From assembly GCF_014290175.1 (NCBI RefSeq), contig NZ_JACOOR010000003.1:310001-374000 (forward strand): DNA of 64,000 bases, written 5' to 3'. Positions 31,949 through 40,490 of the stretch are shown in pieces; the stretch's first letter is position 1; the number at the start of each line of letters is the position of its first letter. Both the position numbers and the translations under genes were made by a program. The notes beneath the pieces are model-generated. The model saw only the letters and a list, made by a program, of their open reading frames with translations, ran no database searches and had not been told where the DNA came from. The DNA comes from Anaerosacchariphilus hominis (GTDB lineage: Bacteria; Bacillota; Clostridia; Lachnospirales; Lachnospiraceae).

Positions 31949-32328
31949 CCTTTGATCCCCGTCCCAATACCGCAGACCACCCGATGAACCTGGGCTGCGT
32001 ATTTCGCCAGATCGCAGGCTGCCCGTCCGGAGGCCTCCCTCCACTGGCGGTCAAAGGGATCTGCCGGAATGACGCCGCTTCCCAGCTCGTTCGTAATCAC
32101 AAGGATCTCCGGATTTTCTGTATACAATTTTTCCGCCAGGGTGGACGCGTCGCCGCCTTTCTTCAGCACCCGGCGTACATATTCCTGAAAATCAGCCACT
32201 GCCTTTGCCTGAAAAAGTTCAGCTTCCGCGCAGTCAGTTCCCTTTACAAAATCATCGTCTGTCAGGTGAAAATGCTCCATCGCATAGGCTTTTTTCCCCT
32301 GAAAGGCTCCGCCTGTAATCAGTATCAT
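31945..32328 (-). CDS. Short CobU-like protein
   Basis: A 127-residue relative of adenosylcobinamide kinase/guanylyltransferase. It begins MILITGGAFQGKKAYA, a P-loop variant (GGAFQGKK). It ends with ITNELGSGVIPADPFDRQWR and a VVCGIGTGIKG tail, both like the CobU C-terminus. The middle of CobU, including most of the guanylylated-His region, is missing, and a full-length cobU lies 0.8 kb upstream. It may be a kinase-only or accessory paralogue. AGGAGG precedes it. It overlaps cobC by 4 bases. Confidence 0.78.
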   Translation of the reverse strand: MILITGGAFQGKKAYAMEHFHLTDDDFVKGTDCAEAELFQAKAVADFQEYVRRVLKKGGDASTLAEKLYTENPEILVITNELGSGVIPADPFDRQWREASGRAACDLAKYAAQVHRVVCGIGTGIKG

Positions 32329-32342
32329 ACCCCATGTTCCTC

Positions 32343-33104
32343 CTAAAATTTTCCCGCTACCCATACGCAGATGGCCATGACCAGCTCGCAGGTCTGCACA
32401 AAGCAACCCGCCAGATCGCCGGTAATGCCGCCAAACTGTTTCATAGACATACAATAATACCAGAAAAACGTGCACCAGGCCCCCACCACAGCTGCCGTAC
32501 CGAGCTTCACATCCAGAAAGCACATGAAGCCTGCGGACAGGAACAGGAGAATATAGAGACAGGTCATGACCGTCCTCTCCTGCACCGCGTCGGAAAAGGT
32601 CGCTACGGTTCCGGTCTTACGGGCACAGGGGAAGGACGCCACCGAAAGTCCGCTCATGGACCGGGACAGCACATAACCGCCGGAGAGCACCAGCACCTGC
32701 CGTCCGGAAAGCTCGCTCCAGAAGCCGAAGCAGGCCAGAAAATAACAGCAGGCCACGATGACCGCAAAGGCTCCCGCATTGGAATCCTTCAGAATCTCCA
32801 GCTTTCGCTCCTTTGTCTGGTAGGAAGAGAGAGCGTCCGCCGTATCCAAAAGGCCGTCCAGATGGATACCGCCGGTCACCAGCACCGGAATCAGTACATA
32901 AATAACGCTCCGGAGCGTATCGCCCACACCGACTTTTTCACTTAACACGCTCCATCCTGCCATCAGCGCGCCGATGACGATGCCCACGAAGGGAAAAAAG
33001 CACATCATATAGCGCATGTTTTCCTTCTCCCAGTCCGCCCGAGGCATGGGAATCTTAGAATACATGGCAAACGCGATTTTAAAACTGTTCCATATCCGTT
33101 TCAT
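32343..33104 (-). CDS. cobS: Adenosylcobinamide-GDP ribazoletransferase CobS
   Basis: Membrane enzyme that joins adenosylcobinamide-GDP and alpha-ribazole to complete the cobamide. The 253 residues include FKIAFAMYSKIPMPR near the start, GGIHLDGLLDTADAL (about 78-92) with the acidic metal-binding residues, and several hydrophobic helices. It lies 14 bases from the short CobU-like gene and 24 from cobU. Confidence 0.94.
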   Translation of the reverse strand: MKRIWNSFKIAFAMYSKIPMPRADWEKENMRYMMCFFPFVGIVIGALMAGWSVLSEKVGVGDTLRSVIYVLIPVLVTGGIHLDGLLDTADALSSYQTKERKLEILKDSNAGAFAVIVACCYFLACFGFWSELSGRQVLVLSGGYVLSRSMSGLSVASFPCARKTGTVATFSDAVQERTVMTCLYILLFLSAGFMCFLDVKLGTAAVVGAWCTFFWYYCMSMKQFGGITGDLAGCFVQTCELVMAICVWVAGKF

Positions 33105-33128
33105 AAATTCTGAATTGTTACCTTTCCT

Positions 33129-33653
33129 TTACTTTTTGAGCCGCAGGGGAATGCCGCAGACCACCTCCGTCGCCTCATCGGCCTCTGCCGCAATGCGTCG
33201 GTTAATGGTTCCTAATCGCTCCTGATACAGCTTTGTTACTTCATCATATGTAATTCCGTCAGAAAAGACATCGTTGGTGACGATAACCAGATGGGCGCAG
33301 CGGTCCTTAAGTGCCGCCACACCTGCCAGTACTGCTTCCACTGTATTGTTTCCCGCGCCCTCCGGCTCAAACATCTCATTGGCCGTCAGGTTCGACATAC
33401 ATTCCAGGAGCACCACGCCCTTTTCCGGCAACGTCTGTCCTTTTAAGTTTACATAACATTCTATTGTTTCAAAGCCTTTTCCAAACCGGAGCTTCCGATG
33501 CCGCTCCACCCGGCGCTTTCCCTCCTCGCCAAAGGGGCGCATGGTGGCGATATAATATAAGGGGAGCCCGTCCCGCCTGGCCAGGGAAGTGGCTACGCTC
33601 TCCGCATACTCGGATTTGCCGCTTCCGCTTCCTCCTGTAATTACTGCAAGCAT
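33129..33653 (-). CDS. cobU: Adenosylcobinamide kinase / guanylyltransferase CobU
   Basis: Bifunctional enzyme that phosphorylates adenosylcobinamide and then adds GMP. The 174 residues have the P-loop TGGSGSGKSEYAE (about 6-18), the VERHRKLRF segment with the guanylylated His (about 49-57), and the C-terminal VVCGIPLRLK. Length is typical, unlike the truncated paralogue downstream. Gap of 36 bases from cbiA. Confidence 0.94.
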   Translation of the reverse strand: MLAVITGGSGSGKSEYAESVATSLARRDGLPLYYIATMRPFGEEGKRRVERHRKLRFGKGFETIECYVNLKGQTLPEKGVVLLECMSNLTANEMFEPEGAGNNTVEAVLAGVAALKDRCAHLVIVTNDVFSDGITYDEVTKLYQERLGTINRRIAAEADEATEVVCGIPLRLKK

Positions 33654-33689
33654 GTGTATTTCCTCACCTTTTGCACTCTTGTATTATTT

Positions 33690-35084
33690 TTATACGCCCT
33701 CAGCCGCAAGTGCTCTGTGCTGTATGGAACAGTTACTACATTTCCGTAAAAATCGAATGGCCATATCCGGATTGGAATAAAAGAACAGATGGGGAAATCC
33801 CGCGTACAGGCTCTCTGTCCCGTGGACACAGTCCCAGTTCCGCTTCCGAAGGGGCTTTTTCGCGTGAATGGAATCCCCGCAATCCTCGCTCTCCCAGTAA
33901 TGGAATTCATGACCACGGGCCTTTTCGCCCTCTGCCAGAATCAGCTGATCCTGTTTTGCTTCCATTTCGATATACCCGAACCGGGACAGTTTATCCGTCC
34001 GGTAGGCTTTAGCCCCGATGACGTCTGCCATGGGATATTCTACGCCGTCCGAGCCCTCCAGCGTCCGGTGCAGATATAAAAAGCCGCCGCACTCGGCGAT
34101 ACAGGGAAGGCCTGCCTTTACTGCGTCGTGAATGGCGCTCCGCATGGCTTTGTTTTCACTAAGTGCCTTTGCGTGAAGCTCCGGATAACCGCCGCTCAAA
34201 ATCAGGCCCTGGATCCCCTCTGGCAGCGCCGCGTCCCTGATAGGAGAAAAAGGCACCAGTTCTGCCCCCATATCCCGAAGCAGCTGAAAATTATCCCGGT
34301 AGGTGAAGCAGAAGGCATCATCCTCAGCCACGCCAATGCGGACCTTTTTCGTGCCGGAAAGCTTCGGAATCTCCGGCGTCCCGTAAGTAAAATCCGGTGC
34401 TTCCCAGGCCATGGCAAGAAAGGCGTCCAGGTCAATGCTCTCCTCCAGCACCTCCGCCAGCCGGTTCAGCTTCTCCTTCAGGCTTTCGATTTCGCCCGGG
34501 AGCACCAGACCCAGATGGCGGCTTTCCAGCACCAGGTCTTCCACCTTCGGCACATAACCCAGCACCTTCACCGGCAGCCAGCGCTCGATCTGCGCTTTCA
34601 TGTCGGGATACAGGGCCTTTGGCATCTGATTTAAAATGACTCCCCGAATCTGGCTGGGGTTCTGATACTCCAGAAAGCCTTTGATCAGCGGTACCACAGA
34701 AATGCTCATACCGCGGCAATTGACCACAAGCACCACCGGAATATTCAGGGCCGACGCCACATCATAAGAGCTGGCCTCTTCGGAAATGCCGCCGAGACCG
34801 TCGTAATATCCCATGACGCCCTCCACCACGGAAATTTCCGCCTCTGCCGCCCTTCGGCCAAACAGATACCGGGTGGCGGACCTGTCTGTGAAAAAGGTGT
34901 CCAGATTTCCCGATTTCACGCCGATGACACGGCTGTGAAACATAGGATCAATGTAATCCGGACCGCATTTAAAGGAAGCCGTACGAAAGCCCCGGTTCAC
35001 AAGAGCCTGCAGAATTCCGCAGGTAATCAGGGTTTTCCCGCTCCCGCTGGCAGGAGCTGCCAGCATAATCCTGGGTACTCTCAT
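33690..35084 (-). CDS. cbiA: Cobyrinate a,c-diamide synthase CbiA
   Basis: Amidates carboxylates a and c of cobyrinate with glutamine and ATP. The 464 residues comprise an ATP-binding dethiobiotin-synthetase-like domain (MLAAPASGSGKTLITCGI, about 7-24). A class I glutamine amidotransferase domain follows, with the nucleophile in CIAECGGFLYLH and a late His in GHEFHYWES. It begins directly after the stop of the CbiJ-CbiE-CbiT gene, with GGGGGAGG inside that gene's end. Confidence 0.95.
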   Translation of the reverse strand: MRVPRIMLAAPASGSGKTLITCGILQALVNRGFRTASFKCGPDYIDPMFHSRVIGVKSGNLDTFFTDRSATRYLFGRRAAEAEISVVEGVMGYYDGLGGISEEASSYDVASALNIPVVLVVNCRGMSISVVPLIKGFLEYQNPSQIRGVILNQMPKALYPDMKAQIERWLPVKVLGYVPKVEDLVLESRHLGLVLPGEIESLKEKLNRLAEVLEESIDLDAFLAMAWEAPDFTYGTPEIPKLSGTKKVRIGVAEDDAFCFTYRDNFQLLRDMGAELVPFSPIRDAALPEGIQGLILSGGYPELHAKALSENKAMRSAIHDAVKAGLPCIAECGGFLYLHRTLEGSDGVEYPMADVIGAKAYRTDKLSRFGYIEMEAKQDQLILAEGEKARGHEFHYWESEDCGDSIHAKKPLRKRNWDCVHGTESLYAGFPHLFFYSNPDMAIRFLRKCSNCSIQHRALAAEGV

Positions 35085-37139
35085 TTATGCCTCCCCCTTT
35101 CCGGTTCCGGCAAAAATATACACTGGATTCTGCCCCATCATCATCTCGTAGGGGCCCACCTTTTTGGCCTTGGCCGCCTGAATCTGGGTAATGTCTATCT
35201 CGGTAAAGCCAAGCTCTTTGAAACAGCTGTTGGCCTCCGCCACGGTCTCCAGGGTAATGGCATTGACCACCACACGGACCCGGGGATTTTTCTGAAGCAG
35301 CAGCTTTAGAATCTCTTTCATATTGCCGGAAGAACCGCCGATAAAGGCATGGGTCGGGGCGGGCAGGTCTGTCAGGGCCTCCGGGGCCGTTCCCACATGG
35401 ACCTCCACATTGGGAGTGCCGAATTTCTTTGCGTTTTCTTCGATAAGGGCTGCTGCCGCAGGCTTTTTCTCGATGGCGCAGACCTGTCCGTCTGCCGCGG
35501 CCAGGGCCATTTCAATGGTGACAGAGCCGGTTCCCGCGCCGATGTCCCAGACGATGGAATCCCGGTTCAGATTCAGCTTGGCCACAGAGAGGCTGCGTAC
35601 CTCGCTTTTTGTCATGGGCGCGTCGCCACGTTTGAACTCCTCGTCCGGGATGCAGCTCGGAAGACCGCTCCGGTAAGCCGGATTTTCAATGATGGCTACG
35701 CAGAGGCCGTCAAAGCTCTTTTCTTTCAGCTCTGCCGGAGTTCCTTCCGTGATACGCTCTTCCGGGTAGTGGAGGCGCTCACCGATGGAAAGCTTCACCT
35801 TCTCAAGTCCATAAGTTTCCAGTTTTTCACATAAGGACGCCACTGTATCCTTTCCGCCAAGCAGGGTAAACGTCCGAAAATGCATCCGTACCGCCGCAAT
35901 GAGATTTTCTTTCCGGCCATGGATGCTCATAAGCTTCACATCCTCCCAGGCGATTTTCAGGCGGCTGCAGAAATAGGTTACCGAAGAGATTCCCGTAATC
36001 AGTCCGGTGCGGATGCCTGCGCCCTCAAAGGCGGTAATCAGGCGCTTTGCGCCGCTGTAAAAGCCCACGTCGCCGGACAGAGCCACGGCGATGGTGCGAT
36101 ATTCCGGGTGCTCCTGCACAAAGCCGAGCATTTTGCCGGAATCATAGGCGTCGAATAAGGGTTTCCCGGTGGCCCGAAAAGAATCCAGCATACGGCCGGA
36201 ACCCAGAATGCAGTCAGCCTTTTCAAAAGCAGCGCGGGCCTCGCCGGTCAGATGATCCGGGGTGCCCATGCCGATGCCGACTAAATATGCGACTCGGTCG
36301 TTTTCCCCGTGATGAGCATCTTTTGAGGCTGTTTCTATCCTTTTCCCGTCGCGGGAATCAGGCGAATTGGATGGAATATGAAACCGCTCCGCCAGCAGCT
36401 TCACTCCATCTTCCACAGACACCCCTGCCTGCTCCTGCGGTCTGCCGATCAGCACGACCTTCACGCCTGCCTCTTTTGCCGCCGTCATTTTCTCTTCAAA
36501 GCCGCCTGCCCGGCCTGCCTCTTTCGTCACCATCCAGGACGCTCCGGTGCTGTGAAGCATGGCCAGATTCATTTCTTTGGAGAAGGGACCCTGCATACAG
36601 ATCAGATGGGAGCCGGTGAAGCCTGCTTCGGTACACTGGGTCACCACCTCCGGGGTAGCCAGAACACGGGCATAAACGCGGTTCTGATAGTCGGGCAGAT
36701 CCGTAAATTTCGGAAGCTCTTTGCTGCCGGTGGTGACAAAGATGGGGCCTTCTGTCATTTTCAGGAAATCAATTGCCGCCTGGACGTTCTCTACCATAAC
36801 AATCTGTTCATCCATATTTTTGCACAACAGGGACGGGCGAATCAACCGCAGATACTCACACCCGGCTTTCTCGCAGGCTGTCTTGATATTGGCCGACACG
36901 GCCACCGCGTAAGGATGGGTCACATCCAACACCAGCGGTTTTCCCTCCTCTGTGAAAAGCTGCTCCATCTCTTCCGGCAACAGTCGTCCCTGATGGACGC
37001 TCAGATGAAGCTGCTTTTCCACCAGCAGCCCGCCGTATTCCGTGGCCACGCTGCACAGAGTCTCCACGCCTGCGGCGGCCAGCCACTCACTTACCTGTCT
37101 TCCTTCTGTCGTTCCTGCAAATACAATTACCTGTTTCAT
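35085..37139 (-). CDS. CbiJ-CbiE-CbiT fusion (precorrin-6A reductase and C5,15-methyltransferase)
   Basis: A 684-residue fusion of three steps. Residues 1-255 match precorrin-6A reductase (VIVFAGTTEGRQVSEWL, then VTHPYAVAVSANI). Residues 284-490 match CbiE, the C5 methyltransferase (YLVGIGMGTPDHL, 285-297). Residues 500-684 match CbiT, the C15 methyltransferase/decarboxylase with SAM motif WDIGAGTGSV (531-540). CbiE-CbiT fusions (CobL) are common; adding CbiJ in front is less so. The order would channel cobalt-precorrin-6A through three consecutive reactions. It follows cbiG by 24 bases. Confidence 0.92.
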   Translation of the reverse strand: MKQVIVFAGTTEGRQVSEWLAAAGVETLCSVATEYGGLLVEKQLHLSVHQGRLLPEEMEQLFTEEGKPLVLDVTHPYAVAVSANIKTACEKAGCEYLRLIRPSLLCKNMDEQIVMVENVQAAIDFLKMTEGPIFVTTGSKELPKFTDLPDYQNRVYARVLATPEVVTQCTEAGFTGSHLICMQGPFSKEMNLAMLHSTGASWMVTKEAGRAGGFEEKMTAAKEAGVKVVLIGRPQEQAGVSVEDGVKLLAERFHIPSNSPDSRDGKRIETASKDAHHGENDRVAYLVGIGMGTPDHLTGEARAAFEKADCILGSGRMLDSFRATGKPLFDAYDSGKMLGFVQEHPEYRTIAVALSGDVGFYSGAKRLITAFEGAGIRTGLITGISSVTYFCSRLKIAWEDVKLMSIHGRKENLIAAVRMHFRTFTLLGGKDTVASLCEKLETYGLEKVKLSIGERLHYPEERITEGTPAELKEKSFDGLCVAIIENPAYRSGLPSCIPDEEFKRGDAPMTKSEVRSLSVAKLNLNRDSIVWDIGAGTGSVTIEMALAAADGQVCAIEKKPAAAALIEENAKKFGTPNVEVHVGTAPEALTDLPAPTHAFIGGSSGNMKEILKLLLQKNPRVRVVVNAITLETVAEANSCFKELGFTEIDITQIQAAKAKKVGPYEMMMGQNPVYIFAGTGKGEA

Positions 37140-37163
37140 GTACCTGTTCCTCTTGCCTATGCT

Positions 37164-38210
37164 TCATCCAAAATTTACCGTATATTCCCCCAGAGCTATC
37201 GCCACGGTGACGCCATCCCGGGCCACTTTTCGCTGAAAAAGCTTCTTTCTGCCTGCCGCGCGCAGGGCGCTTCGCTCGCATACATTTCCCACGCCGGTGA
37301 TCTGCCTGACAAAGGAAGATTCCGAAAATCCTCCGTCACACTCTACCTCTGACAGTTCCTCCGCCGAATAAACCAGAAACGGCAGATCCCACTGCCTGCA
37401 GAACTCCACAAGGCCGGGCTCCTCCTTTTTCAGGTCTATGGAAGCCACCTTCGCGATGGCATGTCCGGAAAGCTGATTCTGCCGGAGCACCTGCTCCACC
37501 AGCTCCTGAATCTTCTCCTTCGGCGTTCCTTTCTTACATCCGATTCCCAGGACCGCAATCCGCGGAACCAGATGCAGGGTCCGCGGAAACGGATCGTAGG
37601 TCTCATCCACGGAAATGCTGATGCCAAGCCCGTCCTTTTTCTGGATGGACAGCTCCGGCGGTATGGGCCCCGCCACCTCGAAATCACTGTAGAGACCGAT
37701 GGTCCGCTGCTCCAGAATATCCGCCGCCACCTCCTTGGCCAGAGGCAGACTGTCCAGATACATATTTTCCCGGCGGGCGAAATCATCCACAGAGAAACGG
37801 CCTCCCGCATCGGTGGCCGTGGTGATGACCGGCACGGCTCCCACCAGGGCGGCAATCTCCCGGGCCAGTCCATTGGCGCCGCCCAGGTGTCCGGATAACA
37901 GGGAAATGACAAAATGCCCCTGCTCATCCATGACCAGCACCGCCGGATCTGAGGCCTTGCTGACTATAAAGGGCGCGATGGTCCGCACGGCGATTCCGGC
38001 AGCTCCGATAAAAAGCAGGCCGTCACATTCCCGGAACATCTCACCGGCCCATTCCTTCAGGGAGCTATCCAGTATCGGAAGTCCCCAGCCAGCCGCGTCC
38101 TTACCTTTGCAGCAGCATACACAGGCGTTCCCTTTTTGTTCATACACGTCGCGGATCCGTTTTGCAAACATACTGCCTGATCTGGTAAATGCGATAATTG
38201 CAAGCTTCAT
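37164..38210 (-). CDS. cbiG: Cobalt-precorrin-5A hydrolase CbiG
   Basis: Opens the delta-lactone of cobalt-precorrin-5A, releasing acetaldehyde; specific to the anaerobic pathway. The 348 residues show LLFIGAAGIAVRTIAPFI (about 66-83), SLLSGHLGGANGLA (about 101-114) and the C-terminal LGIGCKKGTPKE and GVGNVCERSAL blocks. The start at 38210 follows AGGAG and overlaps the cbiD stop by 4 bases (ATGA). GTGs and ATGs further upstream lie inside cbiD. Confidence 0.94.
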   Translation of the reverse strand: MKLAIIAFTRSGSMFAKRIRDVYEQKGNACVCCCKGKDAAGWGLPILDSSLKEWAGEMFRECDGLLFIGAAGIAVRTIAPFIVSKASDPAVLVMDEQGHFVISLLSGHLGGANGLAREIAALVGAVPVITTATDAGGRFSVDDFARRENMYLDSLPLAKEVAADILEQRTIGLYSDFEVAGPIPPELSIQKKDGLGISISVDETYDPFPRTLHLVPRIAVLGIGCKKGTPKEKIQELVEQVLRQNQLSGHAIAKVASIDLKKEEPGLVEFCRQWDLPFLVYSAEELSEVECDGGFSESSFVRQITGVGNVCERSALRAAGRKKLFQRKVARDGVTVAIALGEYTVNFG

Positions 38211-39349
38211 GCTGTCATCTCCTCTTTCACACACGAAATCAGCCGCCGCACATCCGATGATTCCCCCAGCACTCCCTGCTCCAGGGAAAAGGTCAGGATT
38301 CCACGCTCCAGGCTCTTTCCGCTGCGGTGATCCACGTAGAATTCCATGCGTTCCATCAGCCGCCTCATGACCGGCTCCAGAAGTCCTTTCTCTTTCAGAA
38401 TATCCAGCGCCTCATCCGTGGTGATACAATTCATCAGCCGGATCGCTGTCTCCTGATCCGCGCCCAGCACAGCCGCATGGGCCGTCAGGATATCCATCCG
38501 GGCGTCCGCGTTGCGGGAATGGGTGTTCATGATACCACCGGCCAGCTTCACCAGCTTCCCGATATGTCCCACCAGCAGAATTCCCTTTGCGCCGAATTCC
38601 ACCGCCGCGTCGATGGCTTCTCCCAGAAAATTACTGTATTTAACGGAACGCTTCAGCACCTCCGGCTCATAATCCTCCAGGAAATCCAGGCCGTAATTAC
38701 CCGGAACCAGCACCAGGTATTTCCGTCCTCCTGCCAGCTGCATTTTGATATCCACACGAATGGTCTGAATCAGTGCCTCCTCGCTCATAGGTTCCACGAT
38801 ACCGCTGGTTCCCAGAACCGAGATGCCGCCCACAATACCAAGCCTCGGGTTGAAGGTTTTCCGGGCCAGCTCCGCGCCGCCCGGAATGGAAATGATCACC
38901 GACAGACCACCGGTATATCCGGCCGCCCTGCACACTTCTTCTACCCCTTCGCGAATCATCTGACGGGGCACTTTATTGATGGCCGCGTCTCCCACAGCCT
39001 GTTCGAGACCTGCCCGGGTCACCCGGCCCACGCCCTCGCCGCCGTCCAGGGTGACGCCCGGCTGCGCTGTCCGGCTGACTGTGGCGTAGATGCGCAGACC
39101 GTCCGTCACATCCGGGTCGTCGCCTGCGTCCTTTCGGATGGCGCAGGAGGCGCTGGCATCTGAAAATTTCGGTTCCAGCACCTCCAGATGGAGAGCGATC
39201 CCCTTGGGCGTCATCAGCTCCACCTCCGGCAAAATCCTTCCATGAAGCAGCATCCAGGCCGCTGCCTTGGAAGCCGCCGCCGCGCAGGAGCCGGTGGTGT
39301 AACCCATCCGCATTTTTTTGTTATTTTTATAGACGTATTGATCCAGCAT
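38207..39349 (-). CDS. cbiD: Cobalt-precorrin-5B C1-methyltransferase CbiD
   Basis: Methylates C1 of cobalt-precorrin-5B; marks the anaerobic pathway. The 380 residues contain RMGYTTGSCAAAASKAA (about 12-28), the family N-terminal signature, GSGIVEPMS-like TSGIVEPMSEEAL (about 180-192) and GHIGKLVKLAGGIMNTHS. Length is usual. It follows the LprI-type lipoprotein gene by 16 bases and overlaps cbiG. Confidence 0.95.
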   Translation of the reverse strand: MLDQYVYKNNKKMRMGYTTGSCAAAASKAAAWMLLHGRILPEVELMTPKGIALHLEVLEPKFSDASASCAIRKDAGDDPDVTDGLRIYATVSRTAQPGVTLDGGEGVGRVTRAGLEQAVGDAAINKVPRQMIREGVEEVCRAAGYTGGLSVIISIPGGAELARKTFNPRLGIVGGISVLGTSGIVEPMSEEALIQTIRVDIKMQLAGGRKYLVLVPGNYGLDFLEDYEPEVLKRSVKYSNFLGEAIDAAVEFGAKGILLVGHIGKLVKLAGGIMNTHSRNADARMDILTAHAAVLGADQETAIRLMNCITTDEALDILKEKGLLEPVMRRLMERMEFYVDHRSGKSLERGILTFSLEQGVLGESSDVRRLISCVKEEMTA

Positions 39350-39365
39350 TGGTTTTTCCTTATTT

Positions 39366-40466
39366 TTACTGTGCAGTCACCGGTTCCCGGCCTGCTGCCT
39401 CCAGCAGGATATTCAGAAGAACATAGGTCCGATCCTTCGTAAGCTCTGCCGCTTTATCATTGACCAGGCAGGCCCATATGCTGCCACCCTCTGACCCCTC
39501 TCCGGCCTTCTGAGCGGCTTCTTCTTTCTCTTTGATCCATTCCCGCTGCTCCGTAAGAAGCTGTTCCATGTCATCTTCCTTCAGGACGCCCTTCATCTTC
39601 AGCTGATACCAGACCAGATTCAGGGCTGCGTCCCAGTTATCATAGCGCTCCTTGCTCTTTACATTCATATCCCCCTGGGTAAGGGAAGGATCCTCCTGAA
39701 GGGAACGGACAATCTCCTGATCTGCCTTTGCCGCGTTTCCCACATATTCCACCGCTGTATCGATGAAATCATAGCCGGAAAATCCCTCTGCGCCCTCCAC
39801 ATTGTAAAGGCCGTAGCAGGGAAGACCGTTCTCTTCGGCCTCAAGACGATCATAATTGCTGCACGCCCACTGTAAAAACTCCTCCGGCAGCTGGTCAATC
39901 GGTGCACCGGGCAGATAAATCTCTATTTCATCCGCACCGTCCAGACCGTAAGCCTCTGTATAGGAATAGAGCATCTGATCGAGAATCTCTTCCTTTCCGA
40001 TTTCGTAGGTGTAATTGATTTTATCCAGCTTCATGGACCAGGTATAATCATTGACCTTCTTTAAATCCGTAAAGGTTCCGGTGAAAGTGTTGCCGTACTG
40101 GGTTCCGTTGGGGTAACCGTCTCCGCTGCTTCCCATATCCATGTCCCAGTATTCCCCGGAAAAGCTGCCGTCCGCGTGAATGTTCAACTGCGTGGACCAG
40201 GCTCCCGCGCCGCTGGAAAATGTGAAATCTACATACTGAAGATCCGCGAAGCTGAGCTCTGCAGAAGCATTGCTGTCAGAATCTGTGGACGCGGCTTCGT
40301 CCACGCTGTCGGACACATTTGCCGTATCGTTTGTCTCTGTTTTCGTCTCCGCTTCTGTCCGCTCCGTTCCATTCTCTGCGCCGCTCTTCTTTCCGCAGCC
40401 GCCCAGAGACAGCGCCATGGCCGCCGTCAGCAGTCCTGCCAGAAGTTTGATCCTTTTCTTTTTCAT
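39366..40466 (-). CDS. Lipoprotein with C-terminal LprI-like domain
   Basis: A 366-residue predicted lipoprotein, signal peptide ending in LGGC (Cys24), followed by a low-complexity Thr/Glu/Asp/Ser linker (about 25-70). The middle (about 70-240) is unrecognised; it is rich in aromatic and acidic residues and has YWDMDMGSSGDGYPNG. The last 130 residues resemble the LprI/DUF1311 lysozyme-inhibitor-like fold (LLTEQREWIKEKE, then the conserved Arg-Thr in LTKDRTYVL). A strong AAGGAGG precedes it. It lies inside the cobalamin operon between cobT and cbiD, where no envelope protein is expected. Cobamide or cobalt capture is conceivable, but nothing in the sequence shows it. Confidence 0.75.
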   Translation of the reverse strand: MKKKRIKLLAGLLTAAMALSLGGCGKKSGAENGTERTEAETKTETNDTANVSDSVDEAASTDSDSNASAELSFADLQYVDFTFSSGAGAWSTQLNIHADGSFSGEYWDMDMGSSGDGYPNGTQYGNTFTGTFTDLKKVNDYTWSMKLDKINYTYEIGKEEILDQMLYSYTEAYGLDGADEIEIYLPGAPIDQLPEEFLQWACSNYDRLEAEENGLPCYGLYNVEGAEGFSGYDFIDTAVEYVGNAAKADQEIVRSLQEDPSLTQGDMNVKSKERYDNWDAALNLVWYQLKMKGVLKEDDMEQLLTEQREWIKEKEEAAQKAGEGSEGGSIWACLVNDKAAELTKDRTYVLLNILLEAAGREPVTAQ

Positions 40467-40490
40467 ACTTGCACCTCCTTGTGGATTTTT

